The translations under genes were made by a program, and so were the position numbers. The notes beneath the pieces were generated by a model. The model searched no databases. It was not told the DNA's origin and was given only the letters and a program-made list of their open reading frames with translations. This document shows, piece after piece, positions 1 to 6,126 of a stretch of DNA of 18,626 bases; the first letter of the stretch is position 1, and the number at the start of each line of letters is the position of its first letter. Source of the DNA: an uncultured Bacilli bacterium (GTDB lineage: Bacteria > Bacillota_I > Bacilli_A > RF39 > UBA660); the NCBI GenBank assembly GCA_947629285.1, contig CANRDA010000085.1, forward strand, positions 1-18,626. Direction: 5' to 3'.

Positions 1-27
1 TTCTCATTCTTTAATTTAATTATACAC

Positions 28-58
28 CAAAAAAGATAGAATTTATTTTTTTCTATCT
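28..58 (-). terminator. Hairpin plus T-run, minus-strand terminator
   Basis: An 8-bp perfect stem (AGATAGAA at 34-41 with TTCTATCT at 51-58) has a 9-base loop and, read on the minus strand, is followed by six T. It has the form of an intrinsic terminator for leftward transcription. A related stem, AAGATAG/CTATCTT, occurs at 156-178 without a clear T-run. Confidence 0.5.
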
Positions 59-100
59 CCTTAAGTTAATGACATTGAATAATATTACCCTTTTTTATTT

Positions 101-152
101 ACTCATTATTCCTATTTTTAACGCACCAAGCACAAGCACAATTTTTTAAAAC
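101..152. repeat. Long inverted repeat, left arm
   Basis: The reverse complement of this stretch matches 819-866 over about 48 bases with small gaps. It includes an identical 12-base block (TGTGCTTGGTGC on the minus strand) and an identical 11-base block (GGAATAATGAG). The two arms face each other about 670 bases apart in the phage's large intergenic region. They may be replication, packaging or recombination sites; no known consensus such as dif was recognised. Confidence 0.75.
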
Positions 153-272
153 TTTAAGATAGTTTACTATTCTATCTTATTTGGTTAGTAACATCACAAA
201 ATGAAATCCTATAAAATTAAATCCTAATATAATTATTAGATAAACTAAAGTAATAGCACTACGTTAATTAAA

Positions 273-330
273 AAAATTTCATTTTTAGATTTAGTACAAT
301 TATAAGACGCACTAAAAAAAATGAAATTTT
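273..330. repeat. Inverted repeat with 25-base loop
   Basis: AAAATTTCATTTTTAG at about 273-287 is mirrored by CTAAAAAAAATGAAATTTT at 312-330. It can form a long A/T hairpin in single-stranded phage DNA. It has no coding content and is probably part of the origin or packaging region. Confidence 0.55.
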
Positions 331-360
331 CTATTGTAATTTATAGTATTTTATTCCACG

Positions 361-415
361 GTTTATTGACTTTTATTCCAAAATTTGATTTTAGGCATTA
401 TGCCTAAAAGGCAAA
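361..415. repeat. Inner inverted repeat, left arm, with perfect hairpin
   Basis: This stretch resembles the reverse complement of 603-660, sharing TTATTGACTTTT, AAAATTTGAT and CTAAAAGGCAAAAA in the same order. The arm also contains a perfect 9-bp hairpin (TTTTAGGCA / TGCCTAAAA, 389-409, loop TTA) just ahead of the ribosome binding site of the gene at 430. The two arms bracket that gene symmetrically. Confidence 0.6.
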
Positions 416-429
416 AAAGGAGTGATAGA

Positions 430-594
430 ATGAACCAAGTAAAAGAATGTATCGAAGAAAAGGCGTATGACTTAACTTGGGAAATTTTTGAAAACCTAAG
501 TGAAGACTACGTAATTGGTACTGAATATCCCGATTATGACGCCTTTATCGATACATACAATGAAATTTTAGAAAAACTAAAGAAAGAGGTATAA
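430..594 (+). CDS. Small acidic protein, 54 aa, in phage intergenic region
   Basis: The start is the ATG at 430, because AAGGAG (about 417-422) lies 7 bases before it. A longer frame from 385 would begin inside a hairpin with no ribosome binding site. The product is acidic, with no transmembrane segment, Cys cluster or recognisable DNA-binding motif, and is mostly helical in appearance. It is the only rightward gene in the phage region. It is bracketed by inverted repeats (361-415 and 603-660) and ends in a terminator. Its family is not recognised. The position suggests a regulator or immunity-type gene of the integrated state, but this is inference only. Confidence 0.6.
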   Translation: MNQVKECIEEKAYDLTWEIFENLSEDYVIGTEYPDYDAFIDTYNEILEKLKKEV

Positions 595-606
595 TTCCTC
601 TTTTTG
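585..606 (+). terminator. Terminator of the 54-aa gene
   Basis: AAGAGG (585-590) and CCTCTT (598-603) form a stem whose loop contains the stop codon region. The T-run follows at 601-605 on the plus strand, so it ends the short rightward transcript. Confidence 0.6.
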
Positions 607-660
607 CCTTTTAGAAAAAAATATTATATCAAATTTTTCCTTTAAAAAGTCAATAACTTT
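603..660. repeat. Inner inverted repeat, right arm
   Basis: The reverse complement of this stretch carries the same ordered blocks as 361-415 (TTATTGACTTTT, AAAATTTGAT, CTAAAAGGCAAAAA). Unlike the left arm it contains a good -10 box. Confidence 0.6.
624..654 (-). promoter_or_regulatory. Leftward promoter facing the 54-aa gene
   Basis: On the minus strand TTGACT (649-654) is followed 19 bases later by TATAAT (624-629). The spacing is slightly long but both boxes are good. A transcript from here would run antisense to the gene at 430-594, which could give an antisense regulator or a priming RNA. Confidence 0.45.
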
Positions 661-818
661 CGCGGCATAAATTGAAAATTAAAACAACGCAGTTAAACAT
701 TATAAAATGTTTGTCAATTACGTAGCCGGCATAAAATCGGGTGCGTATGCACCCTCTTTATTCCGTTACTCCATTGCATTTTTTTACGTGCTAAAATAAA
801 TAAGTGCAAAGAATAAAG

Positions 819-866
819 TTTTAAAAATTGCACAATGTGCTTGGTGCTAAAATCGGAATAATGAGA
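819..866. repeat. Long inverted repeat, right arm
   Basis: Partner of 101-152 in inverted orientation; the shared core is TGTGCTTGGTGC followed by GGAATAATGAG. Inside it GCAC-AAT-GTGC forms a small hairpin. Confidence 0.75.
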
Positions 867-913
867 AAAAAACCAATATCTAAATTATATTTGAATTTAA
901 AAATACAACTTTT

Positions 914-942
914 TTATAAAAAAAAGACTTATAGTCTTTTAA
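914..942 (-). terminator. Terminator of the phage rep transcript
   Basis: AAAAGACT (922-929) and AGTCTTTT (933-940) form an 8-bp stem with loop TAT. On the minus strand eight T follow. It lies directly after the stop of the 42-aa gene at 945 and closes the leftward phage operon. Confidence 0.75.
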
Positions 943-944
943 AA

Positions 945-1073
945 TTAACGTTTCTCTAATTCATCATTACATTTACTAATTTCTTCTCTTAATGTATATA
1001 CAAAAAGAAAAATAGAGAAAAATAAACCAAAAGTTGAAACACCTAAACAAACAAGAGCTAAAAATTCTTCCAT
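945..1073 (-). CDS. Small single-pass membrane protein, 42 aa (phage)
   Basis: An ATG at 1071-1073 is preceded by GAGGTGG at good spacing. The 42-residue product has one hydrophobic helix (about residues 5-27) and a charged C-terminal tail ending ELEKR. It lies 18 bases after rep and just before the terminator, so it is the last gene of the leftward phage operon. Its family is not recognised. Small membrane proteins of this size are common in filamentous phages, but a position after rep is not a standard place for a virion protein, so the role is open. Confidence 0.7.
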   Translation of the reverse strand: MEEFLALVCLGVSTFGLFFSIFLFVYTLREEISKCNDELEKR

Positions 1074-1091
1074 AATTACCACCTCTACTAA

Positions 1092-2177
1092 CTATAAACC
1101 ATTATCTTTATATTCTACAAAATTAATTACATTTTCAAAAATATCTAAATAATCTTTTTGATATACTATATTAGATTTATTAATAAAATCTAAATAATAA
1201 TAAAATTCATCATCATTTTTACAATCTATATAATACTCTTTAGGTAAAATAAGATTCTGACTGTGAAAATATTTACGACGACCAAACAAACGATTATCAA
1301 TATCCTTAGTAAGATATTTTGTAATATAACCTACTACATTTATTGATTGTAAATTTAAAATGCTACTAAAGCCATTATTCCAATATTTTACGGTCTTAAA
1401 TATTTTGTATTTTTTTGATTTAAAATTATATGTTTTTTTTGTATTGTGTAATTTGCCATCTATTTTCCTTAAAACAACATTAATTTCATTTAATTTAATA
1501 CAATTATCTAATATAGCTTTTAACCTACTCTTTGATAAAATATATTTATTAGATTTAATTTTTAACAATAACTTATTATAAGATATATTCTCATTAATTA
1601 AATATATATCATTATAACTAAGATTAGTCAATAAATGATAATGTACTCTATCATTCTTCTGAAATTCTGGAACACATATATATTTAAAATCTTTAAAATT
1701 TCTTTGAAAAATATCTCTCCAATATCTAAATCTCTTATTAGCTATATCTATATCTTTTACATCTTCATCAAAAGTAAGAGTAATAAAAGTCTTAAATTCA
1801 TCTTCATTCGCCTTAACTAAACGTTGTAAATTAAATTTAGTTCTATTTACATTCTTAAACTCTATAAATTTTTTTTCATTTTTTCTATTTATATTCTCTT
1901 TTTTAAATAAATAGGTAGTATCAATTTTCTTATTAGATTCTAAATTATTTTCATTTTTTAATTTCAATTCATTATAATAATATACTTGTTTATATTTTCC
2001 ACAATCTACTACCTTAAAAAAATAACTTCTAGTCTTAGTCGTAGTTATGAGACTACTATCAAGTAATAGAGCATCCAAGTGCTTAGCACCTTTATCCTCT
2101 ATTAAAAAATCTTTATATTCTTCTAAATATCGTTTTTCCTCATCATAACTACAATAATTATGTGAAGTCCAAGACAT
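1092..2177 (-). CDS. Phage HUH rolling-circle replication initiator (Rep)
   Basis: Replication initiator that should nick the phage double-stranded form and start rolling-circle synthesis. The HUH endonuclease motifs are in order: motif 1 TLTF (residues 133-136), the metal-binding HYH (179-181) and the catalytic segment YITKY (284-288), with two tyrosines spaced Y-x-x-x-Y. Two tyrosines place it with the phiX174 protein A and filamentous-phage type rather than single-tyrosine plasmid Reps. The 130 N-terminal residues are lysine-rich and not recognised. The start ATG at 2175-2177 has AAAGG upstream. A long hairpin (2190-2224) lies between it and the assembly ATPase gene. Rep being last in the operon, after the morphogenesis gene, differs from Ff phage order. 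The family call is firm; the substrate site is not known. Confidence 0.88.
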   Translation of the reverse strand: MSWTSHNYCSYDEEKRYLEEYKDFLIEDKGAKHLDALLLDSSLITTTKTRSYFFKVVDCGKYKQVYYYNELKLKNENNLESNKKIDTTYLFKKENINRKNEKKFIEFKNVNRTKFNLQRLVKANEDEFKTFITLTFDEDVKDIDIANKRFRYWRDIFQRNFKDFKYICVPEFQKNDRVHYHLLTNLSYNDIYLINENISYNKLLLKIKSNKYILSKSRLKAILDNCIKLNEINVVLRKIDGKLHNTKKTYNFKSKKYKIFKTVKYWNNGFSSILNLQSINVVGYITKYLTKDIDNRLFGRRKYFHSQNLILPKEYYIDCKNDDEFYYYLDFINKSNIVYQKDYLDIFENVINFVEYKDNGL

Positions 2178-2189
2178 TTAAAACCTTTC

Positions 2190-2224
2190 GAATGTATTTG
2201 CGCATAAATGCGCAAAATACATTC
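2190..2224. repeat. Long intergenic hairpin between zot and rep
   Basis: GAATGTATTT-GCGCAT pairs with ATGCGC-AAATACATTC with a single bulged A and a 2-base core, giving a stem of about 16 bp in only 35 bases. It fills the whole gap between the assembly ATPase stop and the rep ribosome binding site. No T-run follows on either strand, so it is not a standard terminator. It could be a Rep target, a packaging hairpin or an RNA processing or attenuation site that sets Rep level. Confidence 0.75.
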
Positions 2225-2853
2225 TAATACTTTCTAAAATCTTTAGTAGGCATTTCTTTATAAGTACAACTATTAAACATCTTCCATAACTTAGGACAAT
2301 ATATGTATTTTGAACCTAAAATTGCAAAAGAATATTCATCTATTATTTGTTTGGTATTATCATCAATTCCTAATTTTTTTGTAATTAATTTTCTTTTTAT
2401 AAATCCAGGAAGAAGAGACCTCTTTACAATATAATAACGAGTAGCAAGAGTTCTAAGTTTCTTATCCATATCATCATAACCTTGAGAAAATATTGCTATA
2501 TCTACATTATAATGTCTATGATACTTATAAAAATAAACTTCTTCATCACTAAATTTCTTATAATTCCTATTATTATAATCTACACCAGCCTCATCAATTA
2601 AGAGTAAACAGTCCTTAATCATATAATGTCCAATATCACTTTTTTCAACTTCATAACAACCTTTTATATTAACATTAGAAAGAACTTTACCTTTTCTTTT
2701 TATTCTTTTTTTCGCTAAATAGGCAGCAAAAGTAGTTTTACCACTACCAGGTACTCCAAAATAAATATCAAATGAATTACCTGGTTTCTGCCTTAAATTA
2801 CCTATTATTACCCATAACATAAATATAGATAATATAACTAAAAATACTATCAT
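2224..2853 (-). CDS. Zot/pI-type phage assembly ATPase
   Basis: Membrane-anchored P-loop ATPase that drives filamentous phage extrusion, homologous in its ATPase core to Ff pI and the Zot domain. It has an N-terminal transmembrane helix (about residues 2-18), Walker A GVPGSGKT (33-40), Walker B LLLIDEAG (83-90), and a downstream SQ...D segment near residues 123-128 typical of the Zot family. At 209 residues it is much shorter than pI/Zot proteins (350-400). It lacks the second membrane helix and periplasmic domain, as expected for a host without an outer membrane. The helix is at the N-terminus, whereas Ff pI has it after the ATPase domain. Gene order (adsorption protein, small membrane proteins, this gene) fits a filamentous phage. 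Confidence 0.9.
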   Translation of the reverse strand: MIVFLVILSIFMLWVIIGNLRQKPGNSFDIYFGVPGSGKTTFAAYLAKKRIKRKGKVLSNVNIKGCYEVEKSDIGHYMIKDCLLLIDEAGVDYNNRNYKKFSDEEVYFYKYHRHYNVDIAIFSQGYDDMDKKLRTLATRYYIVKRSLLPGFIKRKLITKKLGIDDNTKQIIDEYSFAILGSKYIYCPKLWKMFNSCTYKEMPTKDFRKY

Positions 2854-2857
2854 ATAA

Positions 2858-3025
2858 TTACTCCTTTATTTCCATATAATCTATTCTTTTTATTGAAACA
2901 ATACTAGTACAATAAATATAACCAATTTCATGATAGATATCATTTGTTTTTACTATTTTTTCAACAACCTCATAATCATTTTTAATAAAATTATATCGTC
3001 TTATAAATAATTTATATGTTTTCAT
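2858..3025 (-). CDS. Small basic protein, 55 aa (phage)
   Basis: An ATG at 3023-3025 follows TAGGAG, and the stop at 2858 is four bases before the assembly ATPase start. The 55-residue product is basic (MKTYKLFIRR at the N-terminus), without a transmembrane helix, and carries one YIYC segment. It is tightly packed between two phage genes, which supports it being real. Family not recognised. It could be a cytoplasmic partner of the ATPase, by position only. Confidence 0.65.
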   Translation of the reverse strand: MKTYKLFIRRYNFIKNDYEVVEKIVKTNDIYHEIGYIYCTSIVSIKRIDYMEIKE

Positions 3026-3034
3026 ATAAAACTC

Positions 3035-3241
3035 CTATCTAAATATAATATTCTTACCTAAAAGAACAACAAATTTTATAATTTTAATTATTAAATATAT
3101 ACAAAATATAAAGAAACAATTTAAAATTATAAAACCAAGAAATAATGCATTATCACTAAGTACTAAATCTGGAAAATTAAGATTAACAAAATCTATATAT
3201 GTTTCCCAAATAATATAAAACGGTATATGATTTATACTCAT
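3035..3241 (-). CDS. Small phage membrane protein, 68 aa
   Basis: Its ATG (3239-3241) overlaps the stop of the upstream gene (ATGA), a sign of translational coupling. The 68-residue product has a hydrophilic first half and one strongly hydrophobic helix at about residues 32-60, rich in Ile, Leu and Phe, ending GKNIIFR. It belongs to the run of small membrane proteins between the adsorption protein and the assembly ATPase, where Ff phages keep the pVI end-cap. No family was recognised. Confidence 0.75.
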   Translation of the reverse strand: MSINHIPFYIIWETYIDFVNLNFPDLVLSDNALFLGFIILNCFFIFCIYLIIKIIKFVVLLGKNIIFR

Positions 3242-3408
3242 AATCTACCACCTATTCCAATAAGTCTTTTAAAAATCAAACTAGTAGGTATTACTAACAT
3301 ACAAATTGAACATATAAGTAAAAACATTGTAACAATATCGTATATCCATAAAGATGTACTAGGTAATTCTCCTACTAATTTAACTGACATTTCATAAAAA
3401 GTCTCCAT
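3238..3408 (-). CDS. Small phage membrane protein, 56 aa
   Basis: An ATG at 3406-3408 is preceded by GAGGTG; the TGA stop overlaps the next start. The 56-residue product has one transmembrane helix (about residues 22-46) followed by a short basic end (KRLIG...RL). The N-terminal 20 residues look amphipathic. It is probably a virion or assembly protein of the inovirus by context; the sequence alone does not name it. Confidence 0.72.
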   Translation of the reverse strand: METFYEMSVKLVGELPSTSLWIYDIVTMFLLICSICMLVIPTSLIFKRLIGIGGRL

Positions 3409-3417
3409 TTAATCACC

Positions 3418-3732
3418 TCAATCCTTATAATTATGTCTACTTACTCTAGTACCATAATCTTTCATTGTATTACCACGTGAATGTCTAGGTATATAATTAC
3501 TATCATCTTTAGACTTACTAGAACTAGAACTAGAACCAGTGCCAAAAGAACCAGGAGCAGGGAAAAAATCCGAATTAAGTAAAAAATATATTACAAAACC
3601 GATAAAAGCACAAGTTACTATAAATGAACCAAGAGTAATACGTGGATGTAAATTAATAACACAATCATTAAATAACCAACCAACTATATTACCAAATACC
3701 TTTGTCCAAAATGGAAATCCTTCACTTAACAT
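3418..3732 (-). CDS. Phage membrane protein with Ser-rich linker, 104 aa
   Basis: The ribosome binding site GAGGTGG (3739-3745) decides the start: the ATG at 3730-3732 is correctly spaced, while an in-frame GTG at 3739-3741 lies inside that site. The 104-residue product has a transmembrane helix at about residues 32-54, a Gly/Ser-rich linker (about 62-74, six consecutive Ser) and a charged Arg/Lys/Asp tail. It follows the adsorption-protein gene and the 73-aa gene, a place comparable to gene VI of Ff phages. Possible roles are a tip or end-cap protein or an assembly partner. No family recognised. Confidence 0.75.
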   Translation of the reverse strand: MLSEGFPFWTKVFGNIVGWLFNDCVINLHPRITLGSFIVTCAFIGFVIYFLLNSDFFPAPGSFGTGSSSSSSKSKDDSNYIPRHSRGNTMKDYGTRVSRHNYKD

Positions 3733-3733
3733 A

Positions 3734-3955
3734 CTAACCACCTCTAACTATAGATACAATCCTTGAAACTGCATATGCAACTATCAAAAATATTATAATA
3801 GAAATAAAATAAATTAAAACTGAATAAAATGGCTGAGGTATTGTATCTAATAATGCATAAATTAAATCAGGCAAATTAAGAATAAAATTAACAAAATTTT
3901 CTATACCTTTACCAATTAAATCAAATAATTCACTACAATAATCTAAAAATTCCAT
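3734..3955 (-). CDS. Small phage membrane protein, 73 aa (pVI-like by position)
   Basis: The start ATG (3953-3955) overlaps the stop of the 456-aa gene (TAATG) and its own TAG overlaps the next start. The 73-residue product has an acidic amphipathic N-terminal half and one transmembrane helix (about residues 43-66) followed by SRIVSIVRGG. Direct translational coupling to the adsorption protein suggests the two act together, as pIII and pVI do at the tip of Ff virions. The pVI comparison rests on gene order, not on sequence. Confidence 0.75.
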   Translation of the reverse strand: MEFLDYCSELFDLIGKGIENFVNFILNLPDLIYALLDTIPQPFYSVLIYFISIIIFLIVAYAVSRIVSIVRGG

Positions 3956-5325
3956 TATCTCACAACCATTCCCAAAATAATTTTAAACAATAATATATTA
4001 AAAATAGTAATTATAAATAAACGTAATAAAAATGGCATTGAAGAATAAAAATCATAAATACTATCTTTTAGAAAAATAAGTTCATCTTTAATCTCAGATA
4101 TAAATGTTAAAATAGTAGATGATGAACTATCAGAGTTATATGAATCCCTTTTATTAGTAGAAGTAACATCAGTTTTACCATCTGGGGTATTAACTGAACC
4201 ATAAATGTCTCCAAATTCATCTTTATTAAATACAACTACATCATAATCTTTTTTTAAATAGAAACAATAATTATCTGAATAATCAACATTATCACTATCC
4301 ACATAATGAATGCCTGGAGAATTAAAATAAAATATTGGAAACATAAAATGTTTATCTTTACCATAATCATTAAAATCGATTACAATTGGATAAAATGTAT
4401 AATCATAAAAATCATATTTACTATAATTTTCATACCCCATACCTGTTCTAGTAAAAACAGAACTAATATTTGGTATACTCCAAGCATAATTAATTACTTC
4501 CTTAGAACGTAACCAAAAACTAGCATTAAAGAAATTAGGTTCATCAGGGTTCAAAGTAATATCATCAACATCTTTAATGTAACCATCAGCAAGAGTATCA
4601 TAATACTGAATTGTTAAACCTGTTACACCATGTTTAAACCAAATAAAATCAAATGCAGTATGACCAAATACGTCATTATATTCATGACCATCAGCAAATG
4701 TTATACCAAATGTTTTATTAACTGGAACACAAACCTCTTTAAAATCTAAATTACTTGAAAATAAATCATCTTTAAATTCAACTTTACCAAAATTACTAAA
4801 ATCTAACTTATAAATTAATTTATTAACCTCTTCTACAGTATGAGCACCATCAGAAACATCATTTATTTTTAATTTTGAAATATCAAAATTAGTAATAATT
4901 GCATCTTTATAATTATAATTAGTACTAAAATATGTCGAAATATAACCACCAGAACCACCTGTGCAACCTAAATCTTGGTCATATATACCATCTACACGAA
5001 AAGTATAACCACAAAAATCATTACCAGAATAAATAGAGATACCATATTGATTTTTCTCAATAGTAACAGCATTAAGTTGTTCTAACGATTTAAAAAAATA
5101 AACACCAATAGACTTAGTACGAGTATTCATTAAATTAATTAAAACATATGGATAATTACTAATATCAAAGTCTGTCCATTTATCATTATCAGGAACATGT
5201 TCTAAAACATAATTTTCAACATTTTCAACCTTGAGATAGTATGTCTCAGCAGTATAAGCACTAATATTAGTAATAAAAATAAATAAAAATGGAATAGTAA
5301 ATAATAAATATTTAAATTTATTCAT
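3955..5325 (-). CDS. Secreted, C-terminally anchored phage adsorption protein (pIII-like)
   Basis: Largest phage protein (456 aa) and the likely receptor-binding tip. It has an N-terminal signal peptide (residues 1-23, possible cleavage after ISA), an exported domain of about 360 residues rich in Tyr, Asp and Asn, an acidic Ser-rich linker near residues 390-403 (four consecutive Ser), and a single C-terminal transmembrane helix (about 430-454) with a short basic end. That signal-ectodomain-linker-anchor plan is the plan of Ff pIII, although no similarity to pIII domains is recognised. Cys residues are few and widely spaced. The ectodomain should determine which surface structure of a Gram-positive host is used. 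The start follows a GGTGG ribosome binding site. Confidence 0.78.
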   Translation of the reverse strand: MNKFKYLLFTIPFLFIFITNISAYTAETYYLKVENVENYVLEHVPDNDKWTDFDISNYPYVLINLMNTRTKSIGVYFFKSLEQLNAVTIEKNQYGISIYSGNDFCGYTFRVDGIYDQDLGCTGGSGGYISTYFSTNYNYKDAIITNFDISKLKINDVSDGAHTVEEVNKLIYKLDFSNFGKVEFKDDLFSSNLDFKEVCVPVNKTFGITFADGHEYNDVFGHTAFDFIWFKHGVTGLTIQYYDTLADGYIKDVDDITLNPDEPNFFNASFWLRSKEVINYAWSIPNISSVFTRTGMGYENYSKYDFYDYTFYPIVIDFNDYGKDKHFMFPIFYFNSPGIHYVDSDNVDYSDNYCFYLKKDYDVVVFNKDEFGDIYGSVNTPDGKTDVTSTNKRDSYNSDSSSSTILTFISEIKDELIFLKDSIYDFYSSMPFLLRLFIITIFNILLFKIILGMVVR

Positions 5326-5444
5326 AAAACACCACCTATATTTTTAGATAAAAAACCTAAAATAAAACCTACAAAAAATATTATTATATAAAATATAGAA
5401 TTTACTAATCTATGTGCTTTATATTTTGCTTGTAAAATACTCAC
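5322..5444 (-). CDS. Tiny phage membrane protein, 40 aa (GTG start)
   Basis: A GTG at 5442-5444 is preceded by TAGGAG; no ATG alternative exists in frame. The 40-residue product has a basic N-terminus and one helix (about residues 17-33). Its TGA overlaps the ATG of the adsorption protein, so the two genes are coupled. It is a candidate minor coat protein, as pVII/pIX lie near pIII in Ff phages, but this is by position only. Confidence 0.65.
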   Translation of the reverse strand: MSILQAKYKAHRLVNSIFYIIIFFVGFILGFLSKNIGGVL

Positions 5445-5459
5445 TATATCACTCTCCTA

Positions 5460-5627
5460 CTATAAATTACTTAACATTGAATCTAAGTCATCATCATTTA
5501 TAAATTTACTCTCTAATTCTTTTTTTACCTTATTTATACCTAAAACTTTTACTTTTAAATATAAAAATATTCCTATTATCATTACTACATTAAGTGTCAA
5601 TGATATTCCTAAAATTAAATTAACCAT
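5460..5627 (-). CDS. Small phage membrane protein, 55 aa
   Basis: The ATG at 5625-5627 has GAGGTG upstream. The 55-residue product starts with a transmembrane helix (about residues 2-27), then a basic stretch and an acidic tail with DDD. Unlike the major coat protein, which is acidic at the N-terminus and basic at the C-terminus, the charge order here is reversed. Family not recognised; it lies in the virion-protein cluster. Confidence 0.7.
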   Translation of the reverse strand: MVNLILGISLTLNVVMIIGIFLYLKVKVLGINKVKKELESKFINDDDLDSMLSNL

Positions 5628-5637
5628 AATTTACACC

Positions 5638-5793
5638 TCAATCATATAGATAACTATTATCTGTTATAGATAATAATTTCAATTTATTAGAAAAATTTAC
5701 TTTATTAACAAATTTCTTCATTAAGTTATAAGAATTAAACTTCTTAATAAAAATATCATTTGTAATTAAATTCAACAATTCAACCTCATACAT
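5638..5793 (-). CDS. Small soluble phage protein, 51 aa
   Basis: The ATG at 5791-5793 has AGAGG upstream and overlaps the end of the 25-codon gene by 8 bases. The 51-residue product has no membrane helix and is lysine-rich in the middle (KKFVNKVNFSNKLK). It is the only member of this cluster without a hydrophobic helix. Function unknown. Confidence 0.6.
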   Translation of the reverse strand: MYEVELLNLITNDIFIKKFNSYNLMKKFVNKVNFSNKLKLLSITDNSYLYD

Positions 5794-5863
5794 TTTTATT
5801 ACCTCTTTTTCTAAAATAAAAAATCAAAAAAATAATTAAAAATATAACAAATATATAAAACAT
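5786..5863 (-). CDS. 25-residue phage membrane miniprotein
   Basis: The ATG at 5861-5863 is preceded by a perfect GGAGG. The 25-residue product is a single Ile/Phe-rich helix (about residues 2-17) followed by a basic tail (RKRGNK). Size and design resemble pVII and pIX of Ff phages (32-33 residues), the end caps at the tip where assembly starts. It sits directly after the major coat terminator. The strong ribosome binding site and the overlap with the next gene support it being real despite its size. Confidence 0.65.
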   Translation of the reverse strand: MFYIFVIFLIIFLIFYFRKRGNKNV

Positions 5864-5883
5864 ATAAACCTCCAAAAACAATT

Positions 5884-5912
5884 AAGGGGAAACTCAAAAA
5901 GTTTCCCCCTTT
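5884..5912 (-). terminator. Hairpin after the major coat gene
   Basis: AAGGGGAAACT (5884-5894) pairs with AGTTTCCCC-C-TT (5900-5911), a stem of about 11 bp with one bulge. A second, mutually exclusive stem, AACTCAAA/TTTGAGTT (5891-5898 and 5910-5917), overlaps it. Read leftward the following T-run is interrupted (TTAATTGTTTTT). Ff phages have a terminator just after gene VIII that limits downstream expression, and this looks like the same solution. Confidence 0.65.
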
Positions 5913-5918
5913 GAGTTA

Positions 5919-6098
5919 TTATCTGTGAATTACACGAGCAACAACTCTAAATCCTACAAATGCAAGGCTGATTGAAATAAATACCATTACTAGTGGATTC
6001 GATAACATAAAGTCACAAATCGTGCCAGCTGATTTAATCAACCAATCTAATACACCTGAAGCAGCGCCTAGCAAACCATCTACAGTGACTGGTTCCAT
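5919..6098 (-). CDS. Major coat protein (pVIII-like), 59 aa
   Basis: Probable main filament subunit. The 59-residue product has the pVIII plan: acidic N-terminal part (E2, D7), amphipathic middle with W19, an uncharged transmembrane helix (about residues 36-50) and a basic C-terminus (R51, R55, R59) that would face the DNA. No cleavable signal peptide is visible, unlike Ff pVIII; it may insert directly. The start ATG follows AAAGGGGG. The gene is about 40% G+C by hand count against about 20% in its neighbours, with more C/G-ending codons, as expected for a very highly expressed phage gene. It is isolated between two hairpin terminators, which also fits separate high-level expression. Confidence 0.8.
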   Translation of the reverse strand: MEPVTVDGLLGAASGVLDWLIKSAGTICDFMLSNPLVMVFISISLAFVGFRVVARVIHR

Positions 6099-6126
6099 AT
6101 TTTAAACCCCCTTTAATCTTATATAT

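Larger units (their letters stand above)
595..944. other. Structured non-coding region, candidate phage origin/packaging signal
   Basis: No convincing gene was found in these 350 bases. They hold a run of inverted repeats: AAACATT/AATGTTT (696-713), GGGTGC/GCACCC with loop GTAT (740-755), TTATTCCG/CGGAATAA (759-766 and 854-861), GTGCAA/TTGCAC (804-833) and GCAC/GTGC (830-840). A 10-base direct repeat, GTGCTAAAAT, occurs at 788 and 844. The GC-rich GGGTGC hairpin stands out in A/T-rich surroundings. Filamentous phages carry their replication origins and packaging hairpin in one large intergenic region, and this is the best candidate here. No nick site was identified. Confidence 0.5.

Noticed and set aside
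101..152. dif/Xer recombination site
   Set aside because: GGTGCG and a TAA follow each other somewhat as in E. coli dif, but the two 11-base arms with a 6-base centre cannot be matched here or at 819-866.
595..944. CRISPR array
   Set aside because: Repeats are inverted, few and unevenly spaced; no regular direct repeat with spacers was found anywhere in the window.
1360..1820. Two plus-strand open frames opposite rep
   Set aside because: They are A/T-rich shadows with no ribosome binding site, and the minus-strand frame has HUH motifs in the right order.
3539..3766. 75-codon plus-strand frame opposite the Ser-rich phage protein
   Set aside because: No ribosome binding site, and it is antisense to two overlapping genes with good starts.
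4306..4512. Plus-strand frame opposite the adsorption protein
   Set aside because: Composition is that of a reverse-frame shadow; no start signal.
2858..5863. TGA read as tryptophan (Mollicutes code)
   Set aside because: Several phage frames stop at TGA exactly at the next gene's start, and Trp is encoded by TGG throughout, so the standard code fits.
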